Shown piece after piece: positions 42,525 to 49,078 of a stretch of DNA of 64,000 nucleotides. The position numbers and the translations under genes were made by a program. Under the pieces are notes generated by a model, which saw nothing but the letters and a program-made list of their open reading frames with translations, made no database searches and had not been told where the DNA came from. The stretch is from Heliobacterium chlorum (GTDB lineage Bacteria; Bacillota; Desulfitobacteriia; Heliobacteriales; Heliobacteriaceae): NCBI RefSeq assembly GCF_014502795.1, contig NZ_JACVHF010000002.1:1-64000 (forward strand), in the 5' to 3' direction. The stretch's first letter is position 1, and every line of letters starts with the position of its first letter.

Positions 42525-42971
42525 ATGGTTATTCATTTCACTGTCTACGGCGAGGCCGTCGCTCAAGGCCGGCCTCGCGCCACAACTCTCGGCGGCCACG
42601 TCAAAATGTTCGACCCCGAAAAGTCCGCCAATTACAAAACCTACGTGCGCCTGGTGGCCCAGGAGCATCGACCACAGCACTTGCTGACCTGTCCACTGAA
42701 AGTACAGGTTGATATTTACAAAGCCATGCCGAAGTCTCTCCCAGTGTACAAGCGCGAAGCCGCTGAGCGAGGCGAATACTGGCCCACGACGAAGCCGGAC
42801 GTTGATAACGTGGTTAAGGGAGTCATGGATGCACTAACCCAGGTGATTTGGCTCGATGACACTCAGGTTGTTGAGCTGACGGTACGGAAGTTTTACGGGG
42901 ATCCTAGGGTTGAAATTTGCATCGAGACGCTGCCGGAGCCAGTGGCGCCGGTGAAGAGAAAGAAGGGGTAG
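42525..42971 (+). CDS. rusA: RusA-family Holliday junction resolvase
   Basis: The protein has 148 residues from ATG 42525, behind GGGAGAGG. VIHFTVYGEAVAQGRPRATT is the family N-terminus. TTKPDVDNVVKGVMDALTQV contains the conserved Asp residues of the catalytic centre, and WLDDTQVVELTVRKFYG follows. RusA dimers cut four-way junctions; here it should resolve recombination intermediates made by the phage SbcDC-like protein and helicases before packaging. Confidence 0.9.
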   Translation: MVIHFTVYGEAVAQGRPRATTLGGHVKMFDPEKSANYKTYVRLVAQEHRPQHLLTCPLKVQVDIYKAMPKSLPVYKREAAERGEYWPTTKPDVDNVVKGVMDALTQVIWLDDTQVVELTVRKFYGDPRVEICIETLPEPVAPVKRKKG

Positions 42972-42973
42972 TC

Positions 42974-43216
42974 GTGGACCATCACATGCACTCCGACGAG
43001 CTGGATCGCATCGATGACGAGCTCGACAAAATCGACTTCGACCCAGATAAACTGAATCCACTGGAACAACTAGGCATGTACCTGCTGGGCCAAATCAGCA
43101 TTGGCAAGCTGAGTGAACTCTGGAAGTGTGGTGCTGTCGGCAGCGGTGAGATTATTACCGCTGTCGTGGAAGGCGGCGTGAAGGACTATATGCCGGATAC
43201 TGGAGGTGAACTGTAA
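42974..43216 (+). CDS. Acidic hypothetical phage protein, 80 residues
   Basis: GTG 42974 has AAGGGG upstream. The first half is very acidic (DELDRIDDELDKIDFDPDKL); the second half is helical with ISIGKLSELWKCGAVGSGE. No family is recognised. The stop shares bases with the next start. Confidence 0.65.
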   Translation: MDHHMHSDELDRIDDELDKIDFDPDKLNPLEQLGMYLLGQISIGKLSELWKCGAVGSGEIITAVVEGGVKDYMPDTGGEL

Positions 43217-43317
43217 TGGCCCACTGCGACGGCTGCGACAGCGAATTCAACTCCGGCACCGAACAACCGTGCAACGGCTGCCATGACGGCAGCAACTATG
43301 TGCCGGCGGGTCAGTAG
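43216..43317 (+). CDS. Mini zinc-ribbon protein, 33 residues
   Basis: The frame starts at ATG 43216, overlapping the previous stop (TAATG). It contains HCDGCDSEFN and PCNGCHDG, two CxxC pairs that would bind one zinc ion. Coupling and the paired motif support a real gene despite its size. Confidence 0.6.
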   Translation: MAHCDGCDSEFNSGTEQPCNGCHDGSNYVPAGQ

Positions 43318-43382
43318 ATTATGTCACTTATGTATTTACGAGACCAGCATCTGGGAATGGCCTCGTACAAAAGTAGGAGAAT

Positions 43383-43538
43383 TTAAGCCGACGCATAAAC
43401 AAAAGAATCTAATTTAGCCTTTAAAGCCTGCCAAACACGACCTACTGTTCTTTTAGCCGCTAACCATAACTCTTCTTTCGCAATATTGCATACAAACTTT
43501 GCACCATCAAACAAAAGTCCAAGAATCTTAGCCAGCAT
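43383..43538 (-). CDS. Small amphipathic peptide on the minus strand, 51 residues
   Basis: ATG 43538 has GGGGAGG seven bases upstream, an excellent ribosome site. The product (MLAKILGLLFDGAKFVCNIA, then KEELWLAAKRTVGRVWQALK) is a basic, amphipathic helical peptide that could lie on a membrane. It fills an otherwise empty gap in the plus-strand operon. A hairpin (ACGAGACC/GGCCTCGT, about 43338-43365) lies behind its stop. Toxin, regulator of lysis and superinfection peptide are all open possibilities. Confidence 0.6.
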   Translation of the reverse strand: MLAKILGLLFDGAKFVCNIAKEELWLAAKRTVGRVWQALKAKLDSFVYASA

Positions 43539-43599
43539 TTATTATTCCTCCCCAGATTTATTCACATAGAGTTTTTGTCGATAAGGGAAGGTTTATTCA

Positions 43600-43800
43600 G
43601 TGAGTTTAATTAATCGCCGAGAAAGCGCAATGACCTTCGACAACGTCTTCATTTCTACCAAAGGCATGAAGATCAGCGAAGAGCTGCAGGCCAACATCTT
43701 GAAGGCCTGCAGTCTGTTGGTCGATGAACCGGGAACGGCAATCTTGTGGATGGAAGGCAATGCCGTATGCTTGAAGGTGAATCCCAAAAAGGAGGCGTAA
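43600..43800 (+). CDS. Hypothetical phage protein, 66 residues
   Basis: GTG 43600 follows GGGAAGG by eight bases; ATG 43630 would shorten the product. The segment FDNVFISTKGMKISEELQAN followed by ACSLLVDEPGTAILWMEGN suggests a small alpha/beta domain. Function is unknown; it immediately precedes the late-activator gene. Confidence 0.65.
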   Translation: MSLINRRESAMTFDNVFISTKGMKISEELQANILKACSLLVDEPGTAILWMEGNAVCLKVNPKKEA

Positions 43801-43804
43801 GGAC

Positions 43805-44392
43805 TTGAACAATGACCGCTGCCGGAACGAAATCTGCCCCACTTGCCCAGGAACGAATTGGGGCGGAAGTCTATATTGCAAGATAAAAGAATCCGCCGTC
43901 TCGTATATTAACGACTGTCCGGAGTGGCAAAAAGATCCGACTCAGCTCCTTGACCCATTGATCGACATCCTCCAGCGTACAGAAGAGGACATCAAGGATC
44001 ATAACTTCATGGTCGACGAAATGATTCGCCTGCGTGAGTATCTCCAGGGAGCGGGGGAAGGCGTCACTCGTCAGATGAATGCCGACAGCGACATGCCGAA
44101 GGCGAAAAATAAGAAGTCGGATCCGGTGTACTATGAAGTCCAGCGCCGACAGCGACAGGAAAAGCGACTGCAGCAACTTGAGGGAAGGTTACATAGCATC
44201 AGCGATGCCCTGGCAGTACTCGCCGACGATAAAGAGCGAACCGTCATTGAGTGTATCATGGATGGACTCAAACCCAACGCAATCGCTCAGCACATTGGGG
44301 TGTCACGAAGCCGATTTTATGAGATTCGACGATCAGCTATTGCTAAGATGGCTAAGGCGCTCCATGGTCGAGAGCTTCAAGGGGTAAGCTGA
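43805..44392 (+). CDS. Sigma-region-4-like late transcription activator
   Basis: The protein has 195 residues from TTG 43805, about eleven bases after AAAGGAGG. An N-terminal Cys cluster (CRNEICPTCPG, YCKI) may bind zinc. The C-terminal ~60 residues, DKERTVIECIMDGLKPNAIA then QHIGVSRSRFYEIRRSAI, are a sigma-70 region 4 type helix-turn-helix as in ArpU-like phage activators. Its place directly before the late promoter and terminase block fits a switch for late genes. Confidence 0.8.
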   Translation: MNNDRCRNEICPTCPGTNWGGSLYCKIKESAVSYINDCPEWQKDPTQLLDPLIDILQRTEEDIKDHNFMVDEMIRLREYLQGAGEGVTRQMNADSDMPKAKNKKSDPVYYEVQRRQRQEKRLQQLEGRLHSISDALAVLADDKERTVIECIMDGLKPNAIAQHIGVSRSRFYEIRRSAIAKMAKALHGRELQGVS

Positions 44393-44419
44393 TACGCGGG
44401 TGGACATTCTGGACATTTT

Positions 44420-44448
44420 TTGCATCTTCCCTATGACAATGATATAAT
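44420..44448 (+). promoter_or_regulatory. Probable late promoter
   Basis: TTGCAT (44420-44425) and a perfect TATAAT (44443-44448) are 17 bases apart. A direct repeat TGGACATTCTGGACAT lies just upstream (about 44402-44417) and is a good candidate binding site for the activator encoded directly before it. Confidence 0.75.
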
Positions 44449-44454
44449 CAGCGT

Positions 44455-44556
44455 GAGCGACAAGGTGCGTCTGAACACATGCTGCTAGCTAACCATAACG
44501 CAATTAAAAAGAAGTCTATCTCGGCTAAATATTGCTCGGAGAGACTTCTTTTTCTT
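44455..44556 (+). ncRNA. Candidate short transcript from the late promoter
   Basis: Between the promoter and a strong hairpin there is no gene. In the hairpin AAGAAGTCT (44509-44517) pairs with AGACTTCTT (44542-44550), followed by a T-rich run. Transcription would give an RNA of about 100 bases that ends in an intrinsic terminator. It may be a small RNA, or a leader whose terminator is overcome by antitermination before the late genes. No known RNA family was recognised. Confidence 0.5.
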
Positions 44557-44639
44557 TTCCATTTAGTTGGATTAATGGAAGGGAAACAAGAAATTTCATC
44601 GAATTTACCCATATAATTACGAAGGTGGGGTAATAAGAG

Positions 44640-45128
44640 ATGGAACTTAACATGTTGAGAGAATTCAACTTGGTTAGTGAGCAGTTTGAAAGAGGACAGT
44701 ATAACCTTGGAATCATATCTTCTCTTATTGTAAAGATTAGAAGGTTCAATAAGAGTCTTACGCCAGAACAAGCCCAAATTCTATTGGAAATCCCCAAAAA
44801 CGTACTCCAAAATGATGTCACTCTAAAAGATGACGAAGGAAAATGGGCAAGAACTAACGCCGGGTACTTTTCCGGAAACATGACTCAGACTAAAGATCCG
44901 TTTATACGGGAGATGAAAGCTAAGTTTAGCTCTGGCAATTATGAATTAGCTGATATTGCAAGATTAACGGAGTACACTCAAAAAAACTTTAAAAAACTAG
45001 AAGTTGAATTTATACTGCGAAACCCCGAAGTAACCCTTAGAGATGACGTGGAACTAATCCCTGGCAGTAGTTTTCTTCAAAGTGGAAGGGTTTTTGCGGC
45101 AGTAATTAATAAAGCACTTAGTATATAG
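44640..45128 (+). CDS. Hypothetical phage protein, 162 residues
   Basis: ATG 44640 lies behind AAGGTGGGG. The gene is more AT-rich than its neighbours and has its own terminator, so it may be a recent insertion. The protein is helical with two similar segments (REFNLVSEQFERGQYNLG and REMKAKFSSGNYELADIA), which hints at an internal duplication. No family is recognised. Confidence 0.7.
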   Translation: MELNMLREFNLVSEQFERGQYNLGIISSLIVKIRRFNKSLTPEQAQILLEIPKNVLQNDVTLKDDEGKWARTNAGYFSGNMTQTKDPFIREMKAKFSSGNYELADIARLTEYTQKNFKKLEVEFILRNPEVTLRDDVELIPGSSFLQSGRVFAAVINKALSI

Positions 45129-45136
45129 GCTTTTTG

Positions 45137-45165
45137 AACCCCGTCAGTTATGGCGGGGTTTTCTA
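45137..45165 (+). terminator. Intrinsic terminator
   Basis: AACCCCG (45137-45143) pairs with CGGGGTT (45154-45160) and TTTTC follows. It closes the unit of the preceding gene. Confidence 0.75.
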
Positions 45166-45169
45166 TTTC

Positions 45170-45215
45170 CCCGGCCACAGGCCTTTCGCCGGTTCAATTC
45201 CGGCAGCCGGGTACC
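45170..45215 (+). tRNA. tRNA-like remnant lacking D and anticodon arms
   Basis: A complete T arm (GCCGG-TTCAATT-CCGGC, 45188-45204) and an acceptor 3' strand (AGCCGGG then T) are present, with CCCGGCC at 45170-45176 able to pair. Only about 11 bases separate the acceptor 5' strand from the T arm, so no anticodon exists. It is a decayed or minimal tRNA-like structure, not a working tRNA. Confidence 0.45.
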
Positions 45216-45248
45216 CAGCCATCCACTGCCTCCTTTCTCTCCCATCGC

Positions 45249-45283
45249 ACTGCGCTCTCTAATCAGATGAGCGCAGTCTTTTT
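45249..45283 (+). terminator. Strong terminator between the tRNA-like elements
   Basis: ACTGCGCTC (45249-45257) pairs exactly with GAGCGCAGT (45269-45277), followed by C and five T. Confidence 0.8.
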
Positions 45284-45353
45284 CCCGGCTCCGTTGGCAC
45301 GGCAGGCATGTCGCACAAGCGCCTGGTCGGTTCGATTCCGGCGGCTGGGTCCA
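45284..45353 (+). tRNA. Degenerate tRNA-like element with encoded CCA
   Basis: The 70-base element can form four arms: acceptor CCCGGCT with GGCTGGG (two wobble pairs), D-like stem CCGT/ACGG, anticodon-position stem CAGGC/GCCTG, and T arm GTCGG-TTCGATT-CCGGC. It is followed by T and CCA. The anticodon loop would have 13 bases instead of 7, so decoding is doubtful and no amino acid is assigned. ACCCAGCC at about 45213-45220 could pair with the acceptor 3' strand even better, suggesting rearrangement of a phage tRNA gene. Confidence 0.45.
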
Positions 45354-45440
45354 AAATGATTTTGTCGTAATTTGACGAGAAAATTTAAATGAAAAACCCC
45401 TCTCCAAGGTAGATAATGGATACAGAGGGGAGGGAAGGAA

Positions 45441-45632
45441 ATGCCGGATTTCAAAAACCTAGATGACATGTTTCGTTATATCAAGAACAATCCCGGAAAG
45501 GTCTTAGATGGACAAAAAACAATGGGCAAGTGCCAAAAGTGTAACGCCGAAAAACAGGGTGTCATCAAGAATGACAAATGGATTTGCGGAACTTGCGGTT
45601 CTTCTCACAACATAACGTGGGACATCAAATAA
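45441..45632 (+). CDS. Zinc-ribbon protein, 63 residues
   Basis: ATG 45441 follows GGGAAGGAA. The C-terminal half has GKCQKCNAEKQGVIKNDKW and CGTCGSSH, two CxxC pairs spaced as in a zinc ribbon; the N-terminal half is a basic helix. A nucleic-acid-binding or transcription role is likely. Confidence 0.75.
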   Translation: MPDFKNLDDMFRYIKNNPGKVLDGQKTMGKCQKCNAEKQGVIKNDKWICGTCGSSHNITWDIK

Positions 45633-45656
45633 GGCAGGTAAAGGCAGGTACTTAAG

Positions 45657-46067
45657 ATGAACCTCGATATGACAAAGTTGGATGCAAAACAGAAAGTGCT
45701 TCTTGCGATTTATACCGAGTACCAAAAAGATATACCCGACATGACTAACGTTACACCGGAATCCATTGGTATTTCTCGTTCCGCTTTTAACGTTGCAATA
45801 AGCAAGCTGTCTAACGAAGGGCTAATTGATAAAGTTATTGCGGTTAGCGGAGATAACGAAGTAGAGTATTTGATGCATAAGGCAATGATGAGTCGGGAAG
45901 GAATCAGTTTCGTTGAATCAAAAGCATCAATCGAACCAACGGATAACGGAAACCAAAAAATTAAGAAGCTTATGGAAGAATGCTTAAAATGGGGATGGGA
46001 ACAGGCAAAGGACATCTGCGCTAAAGCCCTGGCGGAGATGGCTAAAGGAACCATGGGGCCTAGCTAA
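45657..46067 (+). CDS. Winged-helix protein (YjcQ-like)
   Basis: A 136-residue protein whose first 75 residues form a winged helix: KQKVLLAIYTEYQKDIPDM, PESIGISRSAFNVAISKLSN, then EGLIDKV and a beta hairpin. This resembles YjcQ-type phage DNA-binding proteins. The C-terminal part is an amphipathic helix. It ends at a good terminator, in a unit with the zinc-ribbon gene. Confidence 0.7.
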   Translation: MNLDMTKLDAKQKVLLAIYTEYQKDIPDMTNVTPESIGISRSAFNVAISKLSNEGLIDKVIAVSGDNEVEYLMHKAMMSREGISFVESKASIEPTDNGNQKIKKLMEECLKWGWEQAKDICAKALAEMAKGTMGPS

Positions 46068-46078
46068 AATTATTATGC

Positions 46079-46120
46079 AAAAAAGACGCCACTCTCTGCC
46101 AGGAGTCGGGCGTCTTTTTT
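46079..46120. terminator. Terminator behind the winged-helix gene
   Basis: AAAAAAGACGCC pairs with GGCGTCTTTTTT (46109-46120) around a 18-base loop. The A and T flanks allow both directions. Confidence 0.85.
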
Positions 46121-46190
46121 ATATTGCTTGCCGGCAAGGCTCCGGCGCTCACCTGCAAGATGGGGGCGCCGGCCGCCGGGACACTTCATG

Positions 46191-46280
46191 TTAGGCAGGC
46201 CAAATCGGCGCCAACACGAAGTAGAGGAACACCCAGATCGCCAAAGCGAAAAGGGCGTACGGAAGGTTTGTGAACAACAT
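46191..46280 (-). CDS. Small membrane peptide on the minus strand, 29 residues
   Basis: ATG 46280 lies eight bases after AAAGGAG. The product is one membrane segment (ALFALAIWVFLYFVLAPIW). It lies in a gene-poor stretch and points toward the bidirectional terminator at 46079-46120. A longer in-frame version (to 46412) lacks a ribosome site. Small membrane peptides of prophages can be toxins, holin partners or exclusion factors; nothing in the sequence decides. Confidence 0.55.
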   Translation of the reverse strand: MLFTNLPYALFALAIWVFLYFVLAPIWPA

Positions 46281-46444
46281 AGGACATTCTCCTTTCTGGT
46301 GAAATTGCGAGACGCCACAAAAAGGACGCCTTTCACCATGGAGTTTACAGCCCTGACAAGTAGCAAAAACAATCTGTGACGGCTTTTGTAGTAGAAATAC
46401 AAAACTTAGCACAGAAATTATTCAATCGGAACGGAGGCATCGCC

Positions 46445-47803
46445 ATGCCGCCTACAATCCATTGCGCCCACACAGACATAGTGCCCATAGAAAAAGTCAT
46501 CCCCAATCCTCGAAACCCGAACCAGCACCCGGAGAATCAAATCGTTCTGCTGGCGAAAATTATCGAGGCCCAAGGCTGGCGAGTCCCGATTACCGTTTCT
46601 AAGAGGAGCGGCTTCATCGTTCGCGGCCACGGCAGGCTAATGGCCGCCAGAAAGCTCAACCTTTCCGAAGTGCCGGTGGACTATCAAGACTACGCCAGCG
46701 AAGCCGAGGAATGGGCTGACCTGATCGCCGACAACCGGTTATCGGAGCTCAGCGAAATTGATCACGACATCCTGAAGGAACTGCTGCAGGAAATTGATAA
46801 CGCTGACTTCGACATGGAGTTAACCGGTTTTGGTAGCGACGAACTCGCGGAGTTGATGGCTGAACTACCAATCGACACCGGGGATGCAGACGACTTTGAC
46901 CCCGTCGCAGAAGCGGAGCAAATCACGGAACCGACTTCAAAGCCGGGCGATATCTGGCAACTTGGCCGTCACCGGTTGATGTGCGGAGATTCCACCGTAC
47001 TGACAGACGTGGAAAAGCTGATGGATGGGCAACAGGCCGATATGGTATTCACCGATCCGCCCTACAACGTCAACTACGAATCCGAAAACGGCAAGAAAAT
47101 TCAAAACGACCACATGGACAGCGACTCCTTTTACCGCTTCCTGCTGGCAGCGTTCACTTGCATGGAAAAAGTGACAAAGCCAGGGGGAGCGGTTTATATT
47201 TGCCATGCCGACTCTGAGGGATCCAACTTTCGCGGTGCCATGCGAGAGGCCGGATGGCTTGTAAAGCAGTGCATCATCTGGGTAAAGAATCAGTTCGTGA
47301 TGGGCCGACAGGACTACCAGTGGAAGCACGAGCCGATTCTCTACGGATGGAAGCCGGGGACAGGACACAAGTGGTATGGCGGCCGCAAACAGTCGACCAT
47401 CATCGATGAAGCCCCAGGCGTGACGGTTCGCGAGGAAGCGGATGGAATCGTGCTTACCTTCTCCACGGGCATCCACGACCTGACAATTAAGGTGCCGTCC
47501 TACGAAGTCCTGCATCAAGGAGACGATTCGCTCACGACTATCTGGCGGTTTGAAAAGCCGACAAAGAACGGTGACCATCCGACGATGAAGCCAGTCGGCA
47601 TTCCGGCCCGGGCGATTAAGAACTCCTGCAAGCCTGGCGATATCGTGCTTGATTTGTTCGGTGGCGGCGGTTCGACGCTGGTAGCTGCCGAGCAGACCGG
47701 GCGAAGCGCCAGAATCATGGAACTCGATCCGGTATATGTCGATGTCCAGATTAAGCGGTGGGAAGAATTCACCGGACAGAAAGCCATATTGCTCAATACA
47801 TAA
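46445..47803 (+). CDS. ParB-like nuclease domain fused to DNA methyltransferase
   Basis: The protein has 452 residues from ATG 46445, eight bases after CGGAGG. Residues ~10-100 are a ParB/Srx-type domain (VIPNPRNPNQHPENQI, FIVRGHGRLMAARKL). The methyltransferase follows: motif IV DPPY at residues 204-207 (VFTDPPYNVNY) comes before motif I (LDLFGGGGSTLVAAEQTG), the beta-class order of N4-cytosine or N6-adenine enzymes. Phages use such solitary methyltransferases to protect their DNA or mark packaging sites. Its position next to terminase supports either use. Confidence 0.9.
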   Translation: MPPTIHCAHTDIVPIEKVIPNPRNPNQHPENQIVLLAKIIEAQGWRVPITVSKRSGFIVRGHGRLMAARKLNLSEVPVDYQDYASEAEEWADLIADNRLSELSEIDHDILKELLQEIDNADFDMELTGFGSDELAELMAELPIDTGDADDFDPVAEAEQITEPTSKPGDIWQLGRHRLMCGDSTVLTDVEKLMDGQQADMVFTDPPYNVNYESENGKKIQNDHMDSDSFYRFLLAAFTCMEKVTKPGGAVYICHADSEGSNFRGAMREAGWLVKQCIIWVKNQFVMGRQDYQWKHEPILYGWKPGTGHKWYGGRKQSTIIDEAPGVTVREEADGIVLTFSTGIHDLTIKVPSYEVLHQGDDSLTTIWRFEKPTKNGDHPTMKPVGIPARAIKNSCKPGDIVLDLFGGGGSTLVAAEQTGRSARIMELDPVYVDVQIKRWEEFTGQKAILLNT

Positions 47804-47808
47804 AAATG

Positions 47809-47836
47809 GGGAGGGTGCGCTAACACCCTCCCTTTG
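47809..47836 (+). terminator. Hairpin behind the methyltransferase gene
   Basis: GGGAGGGTG (47809-47817) pairs exactly with CACCCTCCC (47824-47832), followed by three T. It may attenuate transcription between the methyltransferase and the packaging genes. Confidence 0.65.
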
Positions 47837-47859
47837 CTCATGCCAGGCACCCCCGGCAG

Positions 47860-47903
47860 GAGATAGCAGATATCCGTGGCCACGGTTCGCAAGCTGCTAT
47901 CTC
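47860..47903. repeat. Nested palindrome upstream of the terminase genes
   Basis: GAGATAGCAG (47860-47869) is inverted exactly at 47894-47903. Inside it lies a perfect 12-base palindrome, CCGTGGCCACGG (47874-47885). No T-run follows, so it is not a simple terminator. The position directly before the packaging genes makes it a candidate terminase recognition (cos or pac) site. Confidence 0.6.
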
Positions 47904-47940
47904 GCTTTCCATTTTACATAATGGGCGGGGGTGTCACAAG

Positions 47941-48189
47941 TTGACGAACAAAAAAGAACTATCCATTTCTCAGGAACAAGAAGAAATCGAAAAAGGCATC
48001 AAGGAATCCAGGACCAAGTACCGCAAAGTGATTCAGGCGGGTATTGGGCAGTGGATTAAAGATTTCCAAGCCGGCGACATCAAGATTCAAAGTGTCGATG
48101 ACCTCCAGAAGCTCATCCGTTTAGATATTGAGCTTCAGCGAAGCGACTTGCGCGATTTACGTTTCAAAAATAAACCAACAGCAAAGTAG
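47941..48189 (+). CDS. Small protein preceding terminase, 82 residues
   Basis: TTG 47941 has GGGGGTG about eight bases upstream. The protein is highly charged and helical (EQEEIEKGIKESRTKYRK, VDDLQKLIRLDIELQRSDL). It may be a packaging accessory protein because it is co-transcribed with the terminase genes; no family is recognised with confidence. Confidence 0.65.
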   Translation: MTNKKELSISQEQEEIEKGIKESRTKYRKVIQAGIGQWIKDFQAGDIKIQSVDDLQKLIRLDIELQRSDLRDLRFKNKPTAK

Positions 48190-48199
48190 GTGGGAGGCG

Positions 48200-49078
48200 A
48201 TGTCCAATGATTATCATCTAGACTGGCAAGCCATCCGTCAAGAGTATGAAACCACAGATGCACAACCCACGGATCTTGCGAAAAAGTACGGTGTCTCTGC
48301 TGGCACAGTCCGAAGTCGGAAGGCGAGAGAAGGGTGGACGAAGAGTGAGCCAACCGGGGAAAACTCGTCCACCGATGCAACGCAACGCTTACAGGGAGAT
48401 GAATGCAACGCAACGCCAATCAATGATGATGGCGTTGCGTTGCGGGATGAACCTCTAGCACCCAAGAAGCGGGGAGCGCCGAAAGGGAAGCCTCACGCCA
48501 GCAAGAAAGGCAGGAGTGGTCCACCTGGCAATCAGAACGCGAAGGGCAACCGGGGCGGCAAGGGCGGGCCATACGGCAACAAGAAGAATCTCAAATTTGG
48601 GTTCTTCTCCAAGATATTGCCGGATGACCCCGAAACCCATGCCATCGTCGAGGCCATCTCGGAAAAGAATCCCATCGACATCCTCTGGGAGAACATCGTC
48701 ATTCAGTATGTGGCAATAGCCAGGGCTCAGAAGATTATGTTCGTCAAGGATAAGGAAGACATCACCGAGCACCTTCGCAGGGAGAAGGAAAGCGAAAGTG
48801 GCTATGAACGGGAGTTCGAGATTCAATTCCCGTGGGATAAGCATGCAGCTTTCCTGACGGCCCAATCTCGAGCGATGTCTACCCTGCAAGGAATGATCGC
48901 CAAGTACGAAGAACTCTGCAAATCTGACCTCGCCACCGAAGAACAAAAAGCCCGTATCGCCAAGCTAAAGGCCGAAGTCGCCAAGATCGAAAACCCTGAC
49001 GAAAACAAGGGGATGAGTTGGGCCGAGTTGATGAAACTGGCGGGTGAAACACCAAATGATGAAGCCGACGCCAACTGA
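48200..49078 (+). CDS. terS: Phage terminase small subunit
   Basis: The protein has 292 residues from ATG 48200; the GGGAGG site is only two bases away, so the exact start is not certain. WQAIRQEYETTDAQPTDLAK with KKYGVSAGTVRSRKAREGW is the helix-turn-helix that recognises packaging DNA. A Gly/Lys-rich linker follows, then the terminase small subunit core (KNLKFGFFSKILPDDPET, ENIVIQYVAIARAQKIMF). The end overlaps the large subunit gene. Confidence 0.85.
   Translation: MSNDYHLDWQAIRQEYETTDAQPTDLAKKYGVSAGTVRSRKAREGWTKSEPTGENSSTDATQRLQGDECNATPINDDGVALRDEPLAPKKRGAPKGKPHASKKGRSGPPGNQNAKGNRGGKGGPYGNKKNLKFGFFSKILPDDPETHAIVEAISEKNPIDILWENIVIQYVAIARAQKIMFVKDKEDITEHLRREKESESGYEREFEIQFPWDKHAAFLTAQSRAMSTLQGMIAKYEELCKSDLATEEQKARIAKLKAEVAKIENPDENKGMSWAELMKLAGETPNDEADAN

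Noticed and set aside
43321-43386. 21-codon plus-strand frame after the mini zinc-ribbon gene
   Set aside because: It has no ribosome site and overlaps the better supported minus-strand peptide gene.
45284-45353. Functional tRNA
   Set aside because: The anticodon loop would have 13 bases and the acceptor needs two wobble pairs, so no amino acid can be assigned.
46191-46412. 73-residue minus-strand protein with Cys pairs (longer form of the membrane peptide)
   Set aside because: Only the internal ATG 46280 has a ribosome site; the Cys pattern upstream is probably chance.
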